The notes under the pieces were generated by a model. That model searched no databases. It saw only the letters and a list, made by a program, of their open reading frames with translations, and was not told the DNA's origin. Shown piece after piece: positions 43,912-53,163 of a DNA stretch of 64,000 bases; the first letter of the stretch is position 1, and each line of letters opens with the position of its first letter. Source of the stretch: Arthrobacter sp. StoSoilB19. GTDB taxonomy: Bacteria; Actinomycetota; Actinomycetes; Actinomycetales; Micrococcaceae. Position numbers and translations under genes: made by a program. The DNA lies in assembly GCF_019977275.1 (NCBI RefSeq), contig NZ_AP024650.1:3224001-3288000 (forward strand), written 5' to 3'.

Positions 43912-45118
43912 GGCGGTGCTTCAGGCGGGGAATGACGACGCCGAACACGGCCGCCGCCGCGAACCCCAGCAGGCCTGTGGCTGAGATCCCCGGGCCCAGG
44001 GAGGCCAGGGCGGTCACCCCGGACAGCAGGACCGGGCCGCCTGTGGAGCCGGCATCCGCCATGAACCGCCAGAGGCCCAGGAACTGGCCGCGGCCCCGGT
44101 CCGGCGAAAAGTCGGCGCCCAGCGTCATCACCAGGCCGGAGCTGATGCCGTTGCCAAAGCCGATCAGCAGCGCCGCCAGCAGCAGTCCCACGAAGGAACC
44201 GGTGAGCGGGATCAGGAGCAGCGCAGTCCCCATGAGCAGCGTGGAGGGAATCGCCACCCACTGCCGCCCTTTCCGGTCCATCAGTTTCCCGGCGGGATAG
44301 AACACCAGCATGTCGATGGCACCGGAGAGCCCGTAGATCAGGGATGCGGAGGTGGCGTCCATGCCCAGGTGGTCGGCCCAGAGCGGGATCACCACCTGCC
44401 GGGAGGACCGCAGCGCGCTGAGCAGCAGGATGCCCACGCCCAGCGAAAGGAACACGCCGGCATGCGACACCGCGACGCTCCGAAGCGTGGGCTGGGGGCC
44501 CGCGTCCCCGCCCAAGGGGACATCCGGCGTCGCAAGGTCCGGGATGGTGAGGGACAGCAGCGCGGCGGCCGCCATGGCCACCACCCCCACCCAGTAGGCG
44601 CCGGCGATGCCGAAGAACTGCATCACCGCCGCGCCCGCGAACGGGCCGATGAACACGCCGATGCGGTTCACGCCGCCCAGCGTGGACAGCGCCCGGGCGC
44701 GGAAGGCCACCGGCACCGCCTCCGTCAGGTACTTCTGGCGGGCCAGGCCAAACACCGCCCCGGACATCCCGACGACGGCCATCGCCACGGCGAGCAGCCA
44801 CAGTCCGTTCGGGGCCAGGGCGGAGGTGGCGGCGGCTGCCAGCGCCAGGCCACCGGCGACGGCGGCGCCCACGATGGACCAGCGTTCACCGAAGCGAAGG
44901 GTTACCAGCGACGCCGGCAGGTTGAAGAACCAGGATCCCAGTCCGATGAGGGTGACGATCAGGGCCGCCACTGCCACCGAAGCGCCCAACTCGCGGGCAG
45001 ATAATGCCACCACCGGAAGGATGGCGCCCTGCCCAATTCCGAAGAGCAGTGTGGGTCCGAAAGCGGCTACCGCAATGCTGCGCAGGCTGAAGGGCTGGGA
45101 AGGGTCCGGGGAAGTCAT
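43901..45118 (-). CDS. MFS transporter
   Basis: The 405-aa protein has about 12 membrane segments. GLARQKYLTEAVPVAFRARALS and a conserved DRGRGQFLGLWR loop are visible, in the style of drug-efflux MFS proteins. Its stop codon lies in a short tandem repeat. Substrate unknown. Confidence 0.85.
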   Translation of the reverse strand: MTSPDPSQPFSLRSIAVAAFGPTLLFGIGQGAILPVVALSARELGASVAVAALIVTLIGLGSWFFNLPASLVTLRFGERWSIVGAAVAGGLALAAAATSALAPNGLWLLAVAMAVVGMSGAVFGLARQKYLTEAVPVAFRARALSTLGGVNRIGVFIGPFAGAAVMQFFGIAGAYWVGVVAMAAAALLSLTIPDLATPDVPLGGDAGPQPTLRSVAVSHAGVFLSLGVGILLLSALRSSRQVVIPLWADHLGMDATSASLIYGLSGAIDMLVFYPAGKLMDRKGRQWVAIPSTLLMGTALLLIPLTGSFVGLLLAALLIGFGNGISSGLVMTLGADFSPDRGRGQFLGLWRFMADAGSTGGPVLLSGVTALASLGPGISATGLLGFAAAAVFGVVIPRLKHRRNY

Positions 45119-45194
45119 CAGATTTATCCTATGGCCGCCCCCTTACCAAGCAGGATGCAGTGTGACGCACCGGACAGGGCCCAGTGGCCTGTGC

Positions 45195-45626
45195 TCAGCG
45201 GGCCCGGGGCTCAAACCCGGCCAGGGCGCGGAACAGGTTGACGACTTCCACCACCGCCCCAATGGCCGAGCCGACGATGCCGATCACCAGCAGCACCCGC
45301 ACAAGCACCGGCCAGCCGGACCAGCTGGTGCCGAAGTCGAAGGGAAACACCTCCCACAGGCGCAGCATGGCGGCTACCCCGAAGCCTATGACCACCAGAT
45401 TGCCCAGCGCCATGAGGGTGCGGGCGTGGATCACCACGCAGACGAGGTTGACGATGATGCCCGCGATCAGGGACGCGTTGATGAGGTCAAGGACGCGGGA
45501 CATGTCAGCCGTCAGGAACGGCAGCACCTGCCACCCCGGCCACAAGTTGATTCCGTACAGCAGCAGACCATTGACGATGGCTGAGCCAAGGTTGCCGCTG
45601 CGGCTGGTGGTTGTCCTGTCCGCCAT
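45195..45626 (-). CDS. Small hypothetical membrane protein
   Basis: The 143-aa protein has four predicted membrane segments with a polar N-terminus. The longer frame has no better start; ATG 45626 has GGAGC 8 nt upstream. No family is recognised. It is read divergently from the next small membrane protein. Confidence 0.65.
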   Translation of the reverse strand: MADRTTTSRSGNLGSAIVNGLLLYGINLWPGWQVLPFLTADMSRVLDLINASLIAGIIVNLVCVVIHARTLMALGNLVVIGFGVAAMLRLWEVFPFDFGTSWSGWPVLVRVLLVIGIVGSAIGAVVEVVNLFRALAGFEPRAR

Positions 45627-45776
45627 GGCAACAGGCTCCAGCCGAACCGTCCCGCCCAAAAGTGCCGAAGGTCCCCCTGCCTCAACATCGGGTCACGGTC
45701 CGGACGACGACAGGCCCTTCGGCCCTGTTTCACCGCCACTCAGAGCAACGACGCTGGCTTCAGGAGGTGGTGGGAA

Positions 45777-46172
45777 ATGTTTACTCTTCGCACCCTGGGC
45801 GGCGTCGCCCTTTTGATGGCAGGAAGCAGCTGGTTGTGGATCACGCCCACCTTCGCCACGCGTGGCGTGAACACGTCAGGTATCTGGTGGAGCATCACCA
45901 TGGTGCTTGCGCTGCTGACCGTCCTGGGATTCCTGGTGGCCACGTGGGGATTGTTTGCCCGGTGGAGCTGGTGGGAAAATGCGGCCCTCGCTTCGGCGGC
46001 ACTTGGGCTTGTGGCCCTGGTGCCCTTCTGGTTCGCGGCCATCGGCGGGGGCGAAACAGTCGGGACCACGGCCTGGAATGTGTTCGTCCACGTCCTGATG
46101 GTGGCCGGCGTCGCGGTGTTGTTGCTGGTACCGCCGCTGGAGCGGTGGGTGAACCAGCAGGTCATGGGTTAA
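45777..46172 (+). CDS. Small hypothetical membrane protein, four TM
   Basis: The 131-aa protein has about four membrane segments and starts after a strong AGGAGG. No family recognised. It converges with the PAS-ANTAR gene, 7 nt apart. Confidence 0.7.
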   Translation: MFTLRTLGGVALLMAGSSWLWITPTFATRGVNTSGIWWSITMVLALLTVLGFLVATWGLFARWSWWENAALASAALGLVALVPFWFAAIGGGETVGTTAWNVFVHVLMVAGVAVLLLVPPLERWVNQQVMG

Positions 46173-46179
46173 ACGGGGA

Positions 46180-46794
46180 TCAGTAACCTTCCAGGACTTC
46201 CCTTGCCTTGCCGTTTGCCGCCGCGCTGGTCAATTCTTCCGCCACCACGTGCAGTTTGACGTTGGCGTGCTGGCTTCTGGCGGCCAGCACCTGGAATGCA
46301 GACTCGGCATCCACACAGTGCAGAGCCATGACAATGCCCTTCGCCTGCTCAATGACCGCCTTATGCCCGAACGCACCCTCGATGGCCTCAGTGGCGGCAT
46401 GCTGGGATTCGATGCGCAGGCTCTGGGTCACATCCACCATGAAGCCGCGGGCCCGCTCCACCCGTCCTGACGGCGCTGCGAGGGCCTGGATCGCCGAGAA
46501 GACGCGCCGCTCCCTGCCCCGGACGTCAATGATCCGGTGCAGCAGGGCGCCCTGGCCGCCAGCCGTAAGAAGGTCCGCCCACAGGGCGCGCACCGGTTCC
46601 CGGTCGTCCGGGTGCTTGTGGGCCATCAGCACGTCAAAAGTGGGCACCACCTCCCCTGGCTGCAGCCCGTGAATGCCAAACATGCCATCTGACCACTTCA
46701 TGCTTCCCGAGGCAACGTGCAGCTCAAAGGTCCCCGAAGGACAGACGGCGGTAATCGGCAGCGGGAAGAGGTACGCATCCAGCTTCGACCACAT
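46180..46794 (-). CDS. PAS-ANTAR RNA-binding regulator
   Basis: The 204-aa protein has a PAS_3 domain (about 10-120) and a C-terminal ANTAR domain (about 140-195: IEQAKGIVMALHCV, LAARSQHANVKLHVVAEEL). ANTAR domains bind nascent RNA hairpins and prevent termination. GGAGGA precedes the ATG. The signal sensed is unknown. It is one of three ANTAR proteins in a 15-kb stretch. Confidence 0.88.
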   Translation of the reverse strand: MWSKLDAYLFPLPITAVCPSGTFELHVASGSMKWSDGMFGIHGLQPGEVVPTFDVLMAHKHPDDREPVRALWADLLTAGGQGALLHRIIDVRGRERRVFSAIQALAAPSGRVERARGFMVDVTQSLRIESQHAATEAIEGAFGHKAVIEQAKGIVMALHCVDAESAFQVLAARSQHANVKLHVVAEELTSAAANGKAREVLEGY

Positions 46795-46981
46795 TCATTC
46801 CTCCAAAACTCACATAACCCATGCGGGTTTTGGCACAACGTTAGCTGACTGAAGTGCCACTCATTTGCCATGTTCGCTGACGGCAGCAGGCCACATTCGG
46901 GGGGTCACAAAAGCCGCCTGGAGGAGTAGCGTTCGCCTTATGGGCGCTGTTCCGCGCCCGCAGCCAAGGGGAGGTCAATTC

Positions 46982-47323
46982 ATGGGTGAAGTGTGGATAC
47001 GCACACTGGGCAACGGGCTGGTCCGGGCAGACCGAGTCACTGAAATTTCATCCACGCGCGGGTCCCTGCATGAGGACAGCGGGTATTCACTGAAGGTCAT
47101 CGTGGACGGCAAGGGCCACGTGCTGATTGACGACGGCGGGCTGCAGGGGTCCCTGCCCGAACGGCTGGAATACGCCAGGCACATGGAGGACGCCCTGCTG
47201 CTGGCCATTGACGAGGCGCGCGAGAACGACGCGTCCATGGTGATCTCCTACGAGCCGGAGCGCGAACGCTGGTCCGCAGCTCCAGTTTCAGTATTAACCG
47301 GACGGCTTCCCGAAGTCGTCTGA
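46982..47323 (+). CDS. Hypothetical protein
   Basis: The 113-aa protein begins MGEVWIRTLGNGLVRAD, with GGGGAGG 8 nt before ATG 46982. It is mixed polar sequence with no recognised family or motif. A bidirectional hairpin follows before trxB. Confidence 0.7.
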   Translation: MGEVWIRTLGNGLVRADRVTEISSTRGSLHEDSGYSLKVIVDGKGHVLIDDGGLQGSLPERLEYARHMEDALLLAIDEARENDASMVISYEPERERWSAAPVSVLTGRLPEVV

Positions 47324-47338
47324 CCCGCGGATTGCGGC

Positions 47339-47375
47339 CTGCGGCCCGGGCAACACTGAGTGCCCGGGGCCGCAG
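47339..47375. terminator. Bidirectional terminator before trxB
   Basis: CTGCGGCCCGGGCA pairs with TGCCCGGGGCCGCAG around ACACTGAG, with one bulge. It lies between the converging hypothetical gene and trxB. Confidence 0.65.
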
Positions 47376-47378
47376 TAC

Positions 47379-48356
47379 TTAGCTGTGCGTGGGTTCTTCC
47401 ACCAGGGCGGTGGCAATGCTGGCCGCGTCTTCCAGCGCTGCCAGGAACCGCTCGGCGTCCAGGGCTGCGGCGCAGCCGGTGCCGGCGGCGGTGATGGCCT
47501 GCCGGTAGCGGTGGTCCACGGCGTCGCCGCAGGCAAAGACGCCCGGCAGGTTGGTGCACGTGGTGGGGGCGTCCACCTTGATGTAGCCCTCCCCGTCCAG
47601 GTCCACCTGGCCTGCCACCAGCTCGGTCCGCGGCAAGTGCCCGATGGCCACGAAGATGCCGGTGGCGTCCTGGTGCCTGGTCTCACCGGAACGGGTGTCC
47701 GTGAGGGTGACGCCAGTGACCTTGCCGTCGCCGTGGATGGCAGTAACGGCTGAATTCCAGGCGAAGCGGATCTTGGGGTTGTCCTTGGCCCGCTGCGCCA
47801 TGATGCGGGAGGCGCGCAGTTCGCCCTTGCGCACCACCACGGTCACAGTCTTGCCGAACCGGGTCAGGAAGGTGGCTTCCTCCATGGCCGAGTCGCCGCC
47901 GCCCACCACAATGATGTCCTGGTCGCGGAAGAAGAACCCGTCGCAGGTTGCGCACCAGGAAACACCGTGGCCGCTGAACTTCTTCTCCTCCGGCAGGCCG
48001 AGTTCCTTGTAGGCGGAGCCGGTGGCCAGGATGACGGCCGTAGCCTCGTAGGTCTCCCCGCCGCCGGTGACCACACGCTTGACGGACCCCTTCAGGTCAA
48101 CGGACGTGGCGTCGTCGTACTCAATGCGCGCGCCGAACCTCTCCGCCTGCTGCTGCAGCCCGTCCATCAGCTCAGGGCCCTGGATGCCGCCGGGGAAGCC
48201 CGGAAAGTTTTCCACCTCAGTGGTGTTCATCAGCGCGCCGCCGGCGGTGACGGAGCCGGCGAGGACCAGGGGGTTCAGGCCCGCGCGGGCGGCGTAGATG
48301 GCGGCGGTGTAGCCGGAGGGGCCGGAGCCGATGATGATCAGCTGTTCTTTGCTCAT
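47379..48356 (-). CDS. trxB: Thioredoxin reductase TrxB
   Basis: The 325-aa flavoprotein has GSGPSG at 10-15 for FAD, the redox-active CATC at 135-138, and the NADPH motif GGGDSA at 152-157. It reduces thioredoxin and possibly mycoredoxin partners. It follows arsC by 22 nt in the same direction, so the pair may supply reductant to arsenate reduction. Confidence 0.95.
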   Translation of the reverse strand: MSKEQLIIIGSGPSGYTAAIYAARAGLNPLVLAGSVTAGGALMNTTEVENFPGFPGGIQGPELMDGLQQQAERFGARIEYDDATSVDLKGSVKRVVTGGGETYEATAVILATGSAYKELGLPEEKKFSGHGVSWCATCDGFFFRDQDIIVVGGGDSAMEEATFLTRFGKTVTVVVRKGELRASRIMAQRAKDNPKIRFAWNSAVTAIHGDGKVTGVTLTDTRSGETRHQDATGIFVAIGHLPRTELVAGQVDLDGEGYIKVDAPTTCTNLPGVFACGDAVDHRYRQAITAAGTGCAAALDAERFLAALEDAASIATALVEEPTHS

Positions 48357-48378
48357 GGATTGTCCTTCGGTGGCGGTA

Positions 48379-48813
48379 CTACTGGGCGTCCGCGTGCTGC
48401 GCGGGCAGGAGTTCGGTGATCAGTTGTTCAACGCGTGCCTTGATCTCATCACGGATTGGACGGACGGATTCAACACCCTTGCCGGCCGGATCCTCCAGGA
48501 CCCAGTCTTCGTAACGCTTGCCCGGGAAGAACGGGCACTCGTCACCGCAGCCCATGGTGATCACCACGTCCGATTCTTTCACTGCCTCGGTGGTAAGCAC
48601 CTTGGGGACCTCGGTTGACATGTCGATCCCAACCTCGGCCATGGCCTCCACCGCCGCCGGATTGACCTTGTCGGCCGGCTGGGAACCGGCGGAGCGCACC
48701 TCGACGGCTCCCCTGGACAAGGAGGTGAGGAACGCTGCCGCCATCTGGGACCGGCCGGCGTTGTGGACGCAGACAAAGAGGACGGAAGGCTTTCCTGCGG
48801 GGTCGATGCTCAT
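48379..48813 (-). CDS. arsC: Arsenate reductase, LMW-phosphatase fold (ArsC)
   Basis: The 144-aa protein has the phosphate-loop motif CVHNAGRS at 15-22, and C89 and C93 in GCGDECP, a pair suited to thiol relay, as in thioredoxin- or mycothiol-coupled ArsC. It is placed next to trxB. Start ATG 48813 has GAGGAG upstream. No arsR or efflux gene is adjacent. Confidence 0.88.
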   Translation of the reverse strand: MSIDPAGKPSVLFVCVHNAGRSQMAAAFLTSLSRGAVEVRSAGSQPADKVNPAAVEAMAEVGIDMSTEVPKVLTTEAVKESDVVITMGCGDECPFFPGKRYEDWVLEDPAGKGVESVRPIRDEIKARVEQLITELLPAQHADAQ

Positions 48814-48968
48814 GGCACTCCTCAAACTGGTAGGAAACTACGTTCGGTGTAATAAAGGCCCCCGTGTTGCGCAGGTCACATTTGTTGCCTAATCTAATTG
48901 AGGCTCATGCAAACGGGCCATGCAAGAAGCTGCAGCGTCGCAGCCAATGCCGGGGAAGGCTTTACAAC

Positions 48969-49292
48969 TTGAACTCTAAGCTGAACATCGTAGTCCGGGT
49001 GGATCTGGACCACAGCAAGGCCAAGGTGATTGCAACGGGGCATATCACCATTCACAGCGTCAACGCCCTCTATGTAGTGGCAAAGCGTGCCAACTCCCTC
49101 AGGGGAGGCCTGGACCTGGAACTGGACGTTTCCAGCGCCTGGGTGGACGAGGAAGCACTGGAAATGCTCCGCGCCGCCTCTGAAACAAGGCACCTTCCAG
49201 CCAAAATCGATCCGGAACAGGCTCCCTGCACCATCAGCGTGCTGGCTGACCGCCGACATCCGCGTCACACGGCCGGCCGCCTGGCCGCATAA
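48969..49292 (+). CDS. Small STAS-like protein
   Basis: The 107-aa protein starts at TTG 48969 with GGGGAAGG about 9 nt upstream. A VVRVDLDHSKAKVIATGHIT beta pattern and VNALYVVAKRAN helix resemble STAS/anti-sigma-antagonist folds, but no phospho-serine motif is obvious, so the assignment is tentative. The downstream region has a terminator. Confidence 0.5.
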   Translation: MNSKLNIVVRVDLDHSKAKVIATGHITIHSVNALYVVAKRANSLRGGLDLELDVSSAWVDEEALEMLRAASETRHLPAKIDPEQAPCTISVLADRRHPRHTAGRLAA

Positions 49293-49367
49293 ATTTCCCG
49301 GCCGCTCGACGCGCCCATTTTTCGGGCCAGAGCAGGCCGACCACCGCTTCTCTTTCCGCTCCAACAG

Positions 49368-49435
49368 CCCGAAGTGCAGCTGCATCTGAACAAACGGATG
49401 GCTGCACTTCGGGATGGTGGAGCAGTTTTTGTTTT
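49368..49435 (+). terminator. Convergent terminator
   Basis: Perfect 13-bp stem CCCGAAGTGCAGC/GCTGCACTTCGGG, followed by a TTTTTGTTTTA tract at 49426-49436. The tract overlaps the stop of the opposing gene. Confidence 0.75.
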
Positions 49436-49877
49436 ACCGCAGCTGGTCCTTGGCAACCAGGATGTCCTGAAGCTCCTCAACGGTGAGGCCGGCGGCCCTG
49501 CCCAGGTCCTCCTGCCCTGCACCCAGCCTCGCGGCGCTCTGGACTGCATGCTCAAACCGCTCCTGCGCCGCATCCAGCTCCCACTGGAGGCTCTCCACCC
49601 TTGCGGAAGCCAGCTGGACGGCCTCCAGCGGATCACCGGCAGTGCCGCCGTCGACGATCCTGTAACCGCATGCGCAGGACCATTCCGCCGAGCCAAGCTC
49701 CAATGGTGCCCACCCCAGCGACGCTATCGGTACGGGGCCGGCCGCCATCGCTGCGCCGCAGTGAAAGGGTGCCGCGGGGTCGCCAATCACAGAGGGCGCG
49801 GGCTGAAGCGGGAGTTCTTCGTAATGCTCAACGCGGGTCGACTGCCCCGGCGCCTGAGGTTCAAGTACTGCAGTCAT
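49434..49877 (-). CDS. Hypothetical cysteine/coiled-coil protein with MarR neighbour
   Basis: The 147-aa protein has cysteines C40, C68 and C70 (HCGAAM, WSCACGY) that may bind a metal, then a long helical, probably coiled-coil stretch (VQLASARVESLQWELDAAQERFEHAV...) and a HTH-like tail. It lies 62 nt downstream of a MarR gene, with palindromes in the gap. Family unrecognised; a redox or metal sensor partner is a guess. Confidence 0.65.
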   Translation of the reverse strand: MTAVLEPQAPGQSTRVEHYEELPLQPAPSVIGDPAAPFHCGAAMAAGPVPIASLGWAPLELGSAEWSCACGYRIVDGGTAGDPLEAVQLASARVESLQWELDAAQERFEHAVQSAARLGAGQEDLGRAAGLTVEELQDILVAKDQLR

Positions 49878-49893
49878 GCAATCCGCCGTCCGA

Positions 49894-49925
49894 TAGTTAA
49901 CTAACAATGTAGCTAGTCTAACTAG
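49894..49925. promoter_or_regulatory. Palindromic MarR sites before the cysteine protein gene
   Basis: TAGTTAACTA at 49894-49903 and CTAGTCTAACTAG at 49913-49925. On the minus strand they overlap a -10 (TAACTA) and -35 (TTAGAC) with 16-bp spacing. A GTTAGAC match occurs at 50491-50497 upstream of the marR gene itself. Confidence 0.55.
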
Positions 49926-49939
49926 GATTATCTCTTTGT

Positions 49940-50458
49940 CTACCGGCCGGTAATGCCGGGGCCGGAGTTGACGGCGTCCACTGCTTCCCGCATGCGCACC
50001 AGGAAGTGCATGACGGCCTTGATTTCTTCGGAAGACAATGATTCGGCGGCTTCCAGCATGCGCTTGTGCATCTGGTTCAGGTTGTGCCGGACTTCCTCGT
50101 CGGCGCCGGGAGTAGGCCGCAGGATGACGGCGCGGCGGTCCGAGGGGTGGGGCTCCCGGGTGACGTAGCCGCCGGACACCAGGCGGTCCACAAGACTGGT
50201 CATGGAGGCGGACGTGATGCACAGGCGGGCTGCAAGTTCCGTGGGTCGGATTCCCACGCCGGCAGCCTCTGCATCGATGAGGTACCGCAGCGCCAGGAGG
50301 TCCGTCTCCCCCATTGCGGCGGACGAGCGGGTGCGCCTTCTCATAGCGCTCTCCGAGGTCCGGAATTCGCGGAGCGCGTTGATGACATCAACAGCCCCGG
50401 GCTCGACGCCCTCAACGGGTGGGTACCAGTAGCCTTCGCTTGCACCATGCGGGTTCAT
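49940..50458 (-). CDS. MarR-family transcriptional regulator
   Basis: The 172-aa protein has a winged-helix of the MarR type, with IRPTELAARLCITSASMTSLVDRL and the wing residues VTREPHPSDRRAVILRPT. AAGGA precedes ATG 50458. Shared GTTAGAC boxes before itself and before the downstream gene suggest autoregulation. Confidence 0.87.
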   Translation of the reverse strand: MNPHGASEGYWYPPVEGVEPGAVDVINALREFRTSESAMRRRTRSSAAMGETDLLALRYLIDAEAAGVGIRPTELAARLCITSASMTSLVDRLVSGGYVTREPHPSDRRAVILRPTPGADEEVRHNLNQMHKRMLEAAESLSSEEIKAVMHFLVRMREAVDAVNSGPGITGR

Positions 50459-50685
50459 GCGAATTCCTTCGATATCCTACTTGCTTGGCTGTCTAACAAA
50501 CCCATGGTAGCCCACTTGTTCCCCCGCCACCTCCACAACGTTGAAAAGCAGCAGGCAAGTACCCGGGCGGGCGGCACGGGAAAAGTAGAGTACCGGCTAC
50601 TCGTGCCGCACACCGTCCCGGCCCAATAAGTTTCTTCCAACCCGCGGCGCCACGGCCAAGGGGCGTGACGAGACGGGGGTGCAGG

Positions 50686-51435
50686 GTGGCGGTTGGCCCG
50701 GCAGACAATGTGGAGCCCGAACGGCAGGGGTTCCTGCTGGATTTGGTGACAGGGGCCGACGGCGATGCAGGGTCCCTGCAGAAGCTCACCGATGCTGCCG
50801 CCCGCTGGATCAGCACTTCCGCCGGAAGGGCACTGGAGTGCGCCGCCGTCCTGCACCGGCAGCGGTCCTGTTTTGCCACCGCCGGCAGCACTCCGGCCGC
50901 GGCCAGCGTGGCATCGGAGGACGAGCACGGGGACAGCCCCACCGCTCTTGGTTCGCCGCTGATGGCGCCGGCAGTGATCAACCAGGCCGGCGCCCGCTGG
51001 GAGGCGTACCGCAGGCGGCTGCTGGACAAAGGCTTCGGCTCAGCGCTTGCCGTTCCCCTGGAATTGCAGCCGGGCTCGGCTGGAGCCCTCGTGTTCCTGG
51101 GACCGGCAAACTACGTTTTCAACGCCAAGGTGATCAACGAGGCAGCCTGGTTTGGCGAGGTGGCATCGCACAGCCTGAAGCTGGCCCTCGACGTGCACGG
51201 CGTCATCCGCGCCGGGGACAACCTGAAACAGGTACTGGAGAGCCGGACCAGCATCGACGTGGCCTGCGGCGTGCTCATGGCGCAGAACCGCTGCTCATAC
51301 ACGGAGGCGTTCAGCAAGCTTGCCGGCACCTCACGGCACCGGAACCTGAAGGTCCGCAGCGTTGCGGAGAACATCCTGAGGTCACTGCCCAGCGGCACGC
51401 CCGGAACACGGTTCGAGCCCCCCGCAATCGCGTAG
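50686..51435 (+). CDS. GAF-ANTAR RNA-binding regulator
   Basis: The 249-aa protein has a GAF-like sensor domain (about 20-165) and a C-terminal ANTAR domain (ESRTSIDVACGVLMAQNRCS ...). GTG 50686 has GGGGG 6 nt upstream; a GTG at 50665 is less well placed. ANTAR proteins act on terminator hairpins in mRNA. The small-molecule signal is unknown. Confidence 0.82.
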   Translation: MAVGPADNVEPERQGFLLDLVTGADGDAGSLQKLTDAAARWISTSAGRALECAAVLHRQRSCFATAGSTPAAASVASEDEHGDSPTALGSPLMAPAVINQAGARWEAYRRRLLDKGFGSALAVPLELQPGSAGALVFLGPANYVFNAKVINEAAWFGEVASHSLKLALDVHGVIRAGDNLKQVLESRTSIDVACGVLMAQNRCSYTEAFSKLAGTSRHRNLKVRSVAENILRSLPSGTPGTRFEPPAIA

Positions 51436-51452
51436 GAACTGCGGCGAAAATC

Positions 51453-51557
51453 CTAGTGCCGTGCCCGTGCCCTGATAAGGCCGGCCGCCACCAGCCCTGC
51501 ACCTCCGAGTGAAGCCAGCATGCCGCCGAGAGCCACAAAGTAATCGGTAATGGTCAT
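51453..51557 (-). CDS. Small membrane protein, about 34 aa
   Basis: A short frame MTITDYFVALGG... with one hydrophobic segment and a basic RARARH tail. A GGAGCG and AGGAC sequence lies before ATG 51557. It is below usual gene-length limits and is listed for its clean start and TM pattern. Confidence 0.45.
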   Translation of the reverse strand: MTITDYFVALGGMLASLGGAGLVAAGLIRARARH

Positions 51558-51718
51558 TGTCCTGCGCTCCTTCCGTACTGCCTGATGAGCCCAAGCTATG
51601 CGGCGAAACTCAGCATTTCCTGAAGGATCGCCAGCAGCTTTGGTCAAGATCCGGTAAAGGAAAACTGCGGCGATCCACATACTTCGCCCCGCGATCTTCT
51701 CTTTGTAGGGGCGTTCCG

Positions 51719-51724
51719 TATTAT
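51719..51724 (+). promoter_or_regulatory. -10 of leaderless zinc-ribbon gene
   Basis: TATTAT seven bases before ATG 51731 puts the expected transcription start on the start codon. The -35 is weak. Confidence 0.45.
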
Positions 51725-51730
51725 TCATGC

Positions 51731-51877
51731 ATGTGGACAAAACAAAGCCAGAGCTTCTGCCCCACCTGCGGCAGGACCACCAATCACGTCACCCATTTCC
51801 AAAAGGACGACGCCGGGTCCCTGGTTGCGGACGTCCGCTGCGTTGAGTGCCCCGAGATTGCCGGGGCGGTCGCCTAG
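51731..51877 (+). CDS. Small zinc-ribbon protein
   Basis: The 48-aa protein MWTKQSQSFCPTCGRTTNHV... has CPTC and CVEC pairs, a classic zinc ribbon. No ribosome site is seen, consistent with a leaderless message. Its TAG stop interlocks with the opposing MFS stop in a shared CTAG. Confidence 0.7.
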   Translation: MWTKQSQSFCPTCGRTTNHVTHFQKDDAGSLVADVRCVECPEIAGAVA

Positions 51878-53163
51878 GTAGTTTCGTTCCCCGAAGACGG
51901 CGGTTGGCCTTCCCTGCCGGAGGCGTGCGGACGCACGACGGCGAAGACCGCCAGGGCCGCGGCCTGGACCACCGTGACGGTAACCGCAAGTGCAGGAACT
52001 GAGATCTCGTAGAGCAGGCCGATGACGAAACTGCCGGCCAGCCAGGCAAGGCCGTAGCAGGCAGTGAACATCCCGTAAGCACTCCCCCGCCGGGCCACCG
52101 GAGCGAGGCCCGCCACCCCGGCCCGCATGGTGCTTTCCTGGACACCCATCGCTGCTCCCCACAGCAGCACCCCCGCCACCGCAAGCGCCGTGCTGTTGCT
52201 GAAGCCCAGCCACGGGACCGCGGCGGCCAGGACCGGAAGGGCCAGGAGAACCTTCAACCCCACCTGGTCAAAAAGCCAGCCGGAAACCAATGCCGCCACG
52301 GCATCCACTCCCATGGCCGCGGCGTAAAGCACCGGGACCAATGAGGGTGGCAGGAGTCCGGTGGCCACCAGATGGAACGACAGCAGGCCGAACGTGGCAT
52401 AGCCGAACATGGTCAGGCTGCTGAAGGCTGCGTAGAGCCAGTACTGGCGCGGCATTGGGGCCGGCTTCCCAGCAATTGTGTCCTGGGCGGGAACGGGGCT
52501 GGCGGGAGCGGGGCTGGGTGGGGCTGGCGGCGCGGCGGAAGGCTCGTAGACACCGGGGTCGGGAACGCGTCGCCTGAGGCGGAACAGAATCAGCATGGCA
52601 GCAAGCCCTGGAACAGCCAGGAGCAGGAACCCGGGACCGTAGCTGCCGGACAGCGCCAGGGCCGCCCCCACCAGCAGCGGCCCCACCAGTGCCCCCACCT
52701 GGTCCAGCGCCTCGTGCAGCGCGAACGCCTTGCCCTGCCCCATCGCTGAACCGGCCTCGGCCAGCATGGTGTCCTTCGCCGGGCTCCGCACCGCCTTGCC
52801 CAGCCTTTCCGCCAGGACCAGCAGGCAGGCTATCCACAGCGCATCGGTGATCCCCAGCAACGGCACGGACAGCGCGGTCAGGGCATAACCGCTGAGTGCG
52901 AGCGTCCATCGCAGCGCCGGCCGGTCGGCCAGCCGCCCAAACACCAGGCGGAGCACCAAGGCCACCGCTTCACCAGCCCCCGTGACCACGCTGACCAGGA
53001 GCGCGGACGCGCCCAGCGCACCCAGGTATGGGCCGGTGACGCTCCGCGCCCCTTCGTAGACCATGTCCATCAGCGCACTGACCACCCCGAAGACCAGGAT
53101 GAAGCGGATGGCAGTCATCGGCGCCGGAGGAGTTGTCCCGCCGGCGCTACCGCTGGTACGCAT
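51874..53163 (-). CDS. MFS transporter
   Basis: The 429-aa protein has about 12 membrane segments, an early FGRLADRPALRW loop typical of MFS drug transporters, and a Pro-rich central loop. It overlaps the ftsW end by 17 nt; ATG 53118 is an alternative start. Substrate unknown. Confidence 0.83.
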   Translation of the reverse strand: MRTSGSAGGTTPPAPMTAIRFILVFGVVSALMDMVYEGARSVTGPYLGALGASALLVSVVTGAGEAVALVLRLVFGRLADRPALRWTLALSGYALTALSVPLLGITDALWIACLLVLAERLGKAVRSPAKDTMLAEAGSAMGQGKAFALHEALDQVGALVGPLLVGAALALSGSYGPGFLLLAVPGLAAMLILFRLRRRVPDPGVYEPSAAPPAPPSPAPASPVPAQDTIAGKPAPMPRQYWLYAAFSSLTMFGYATFGLLSFHLVATGLLPPSLVPVLYAAAMGVDAVAALVSGWLFDQVGLKVLLALPVLAAAVPWLGFSNSTALAVAGVLLWGAAMGVQESTMRAGVAGLAPVARRGSAYGMFTACYGLAWLAGSFVIGLLYEISVPALAVTVTVVQAAALAVFAVVRPHASGREGQPPSSGNETT

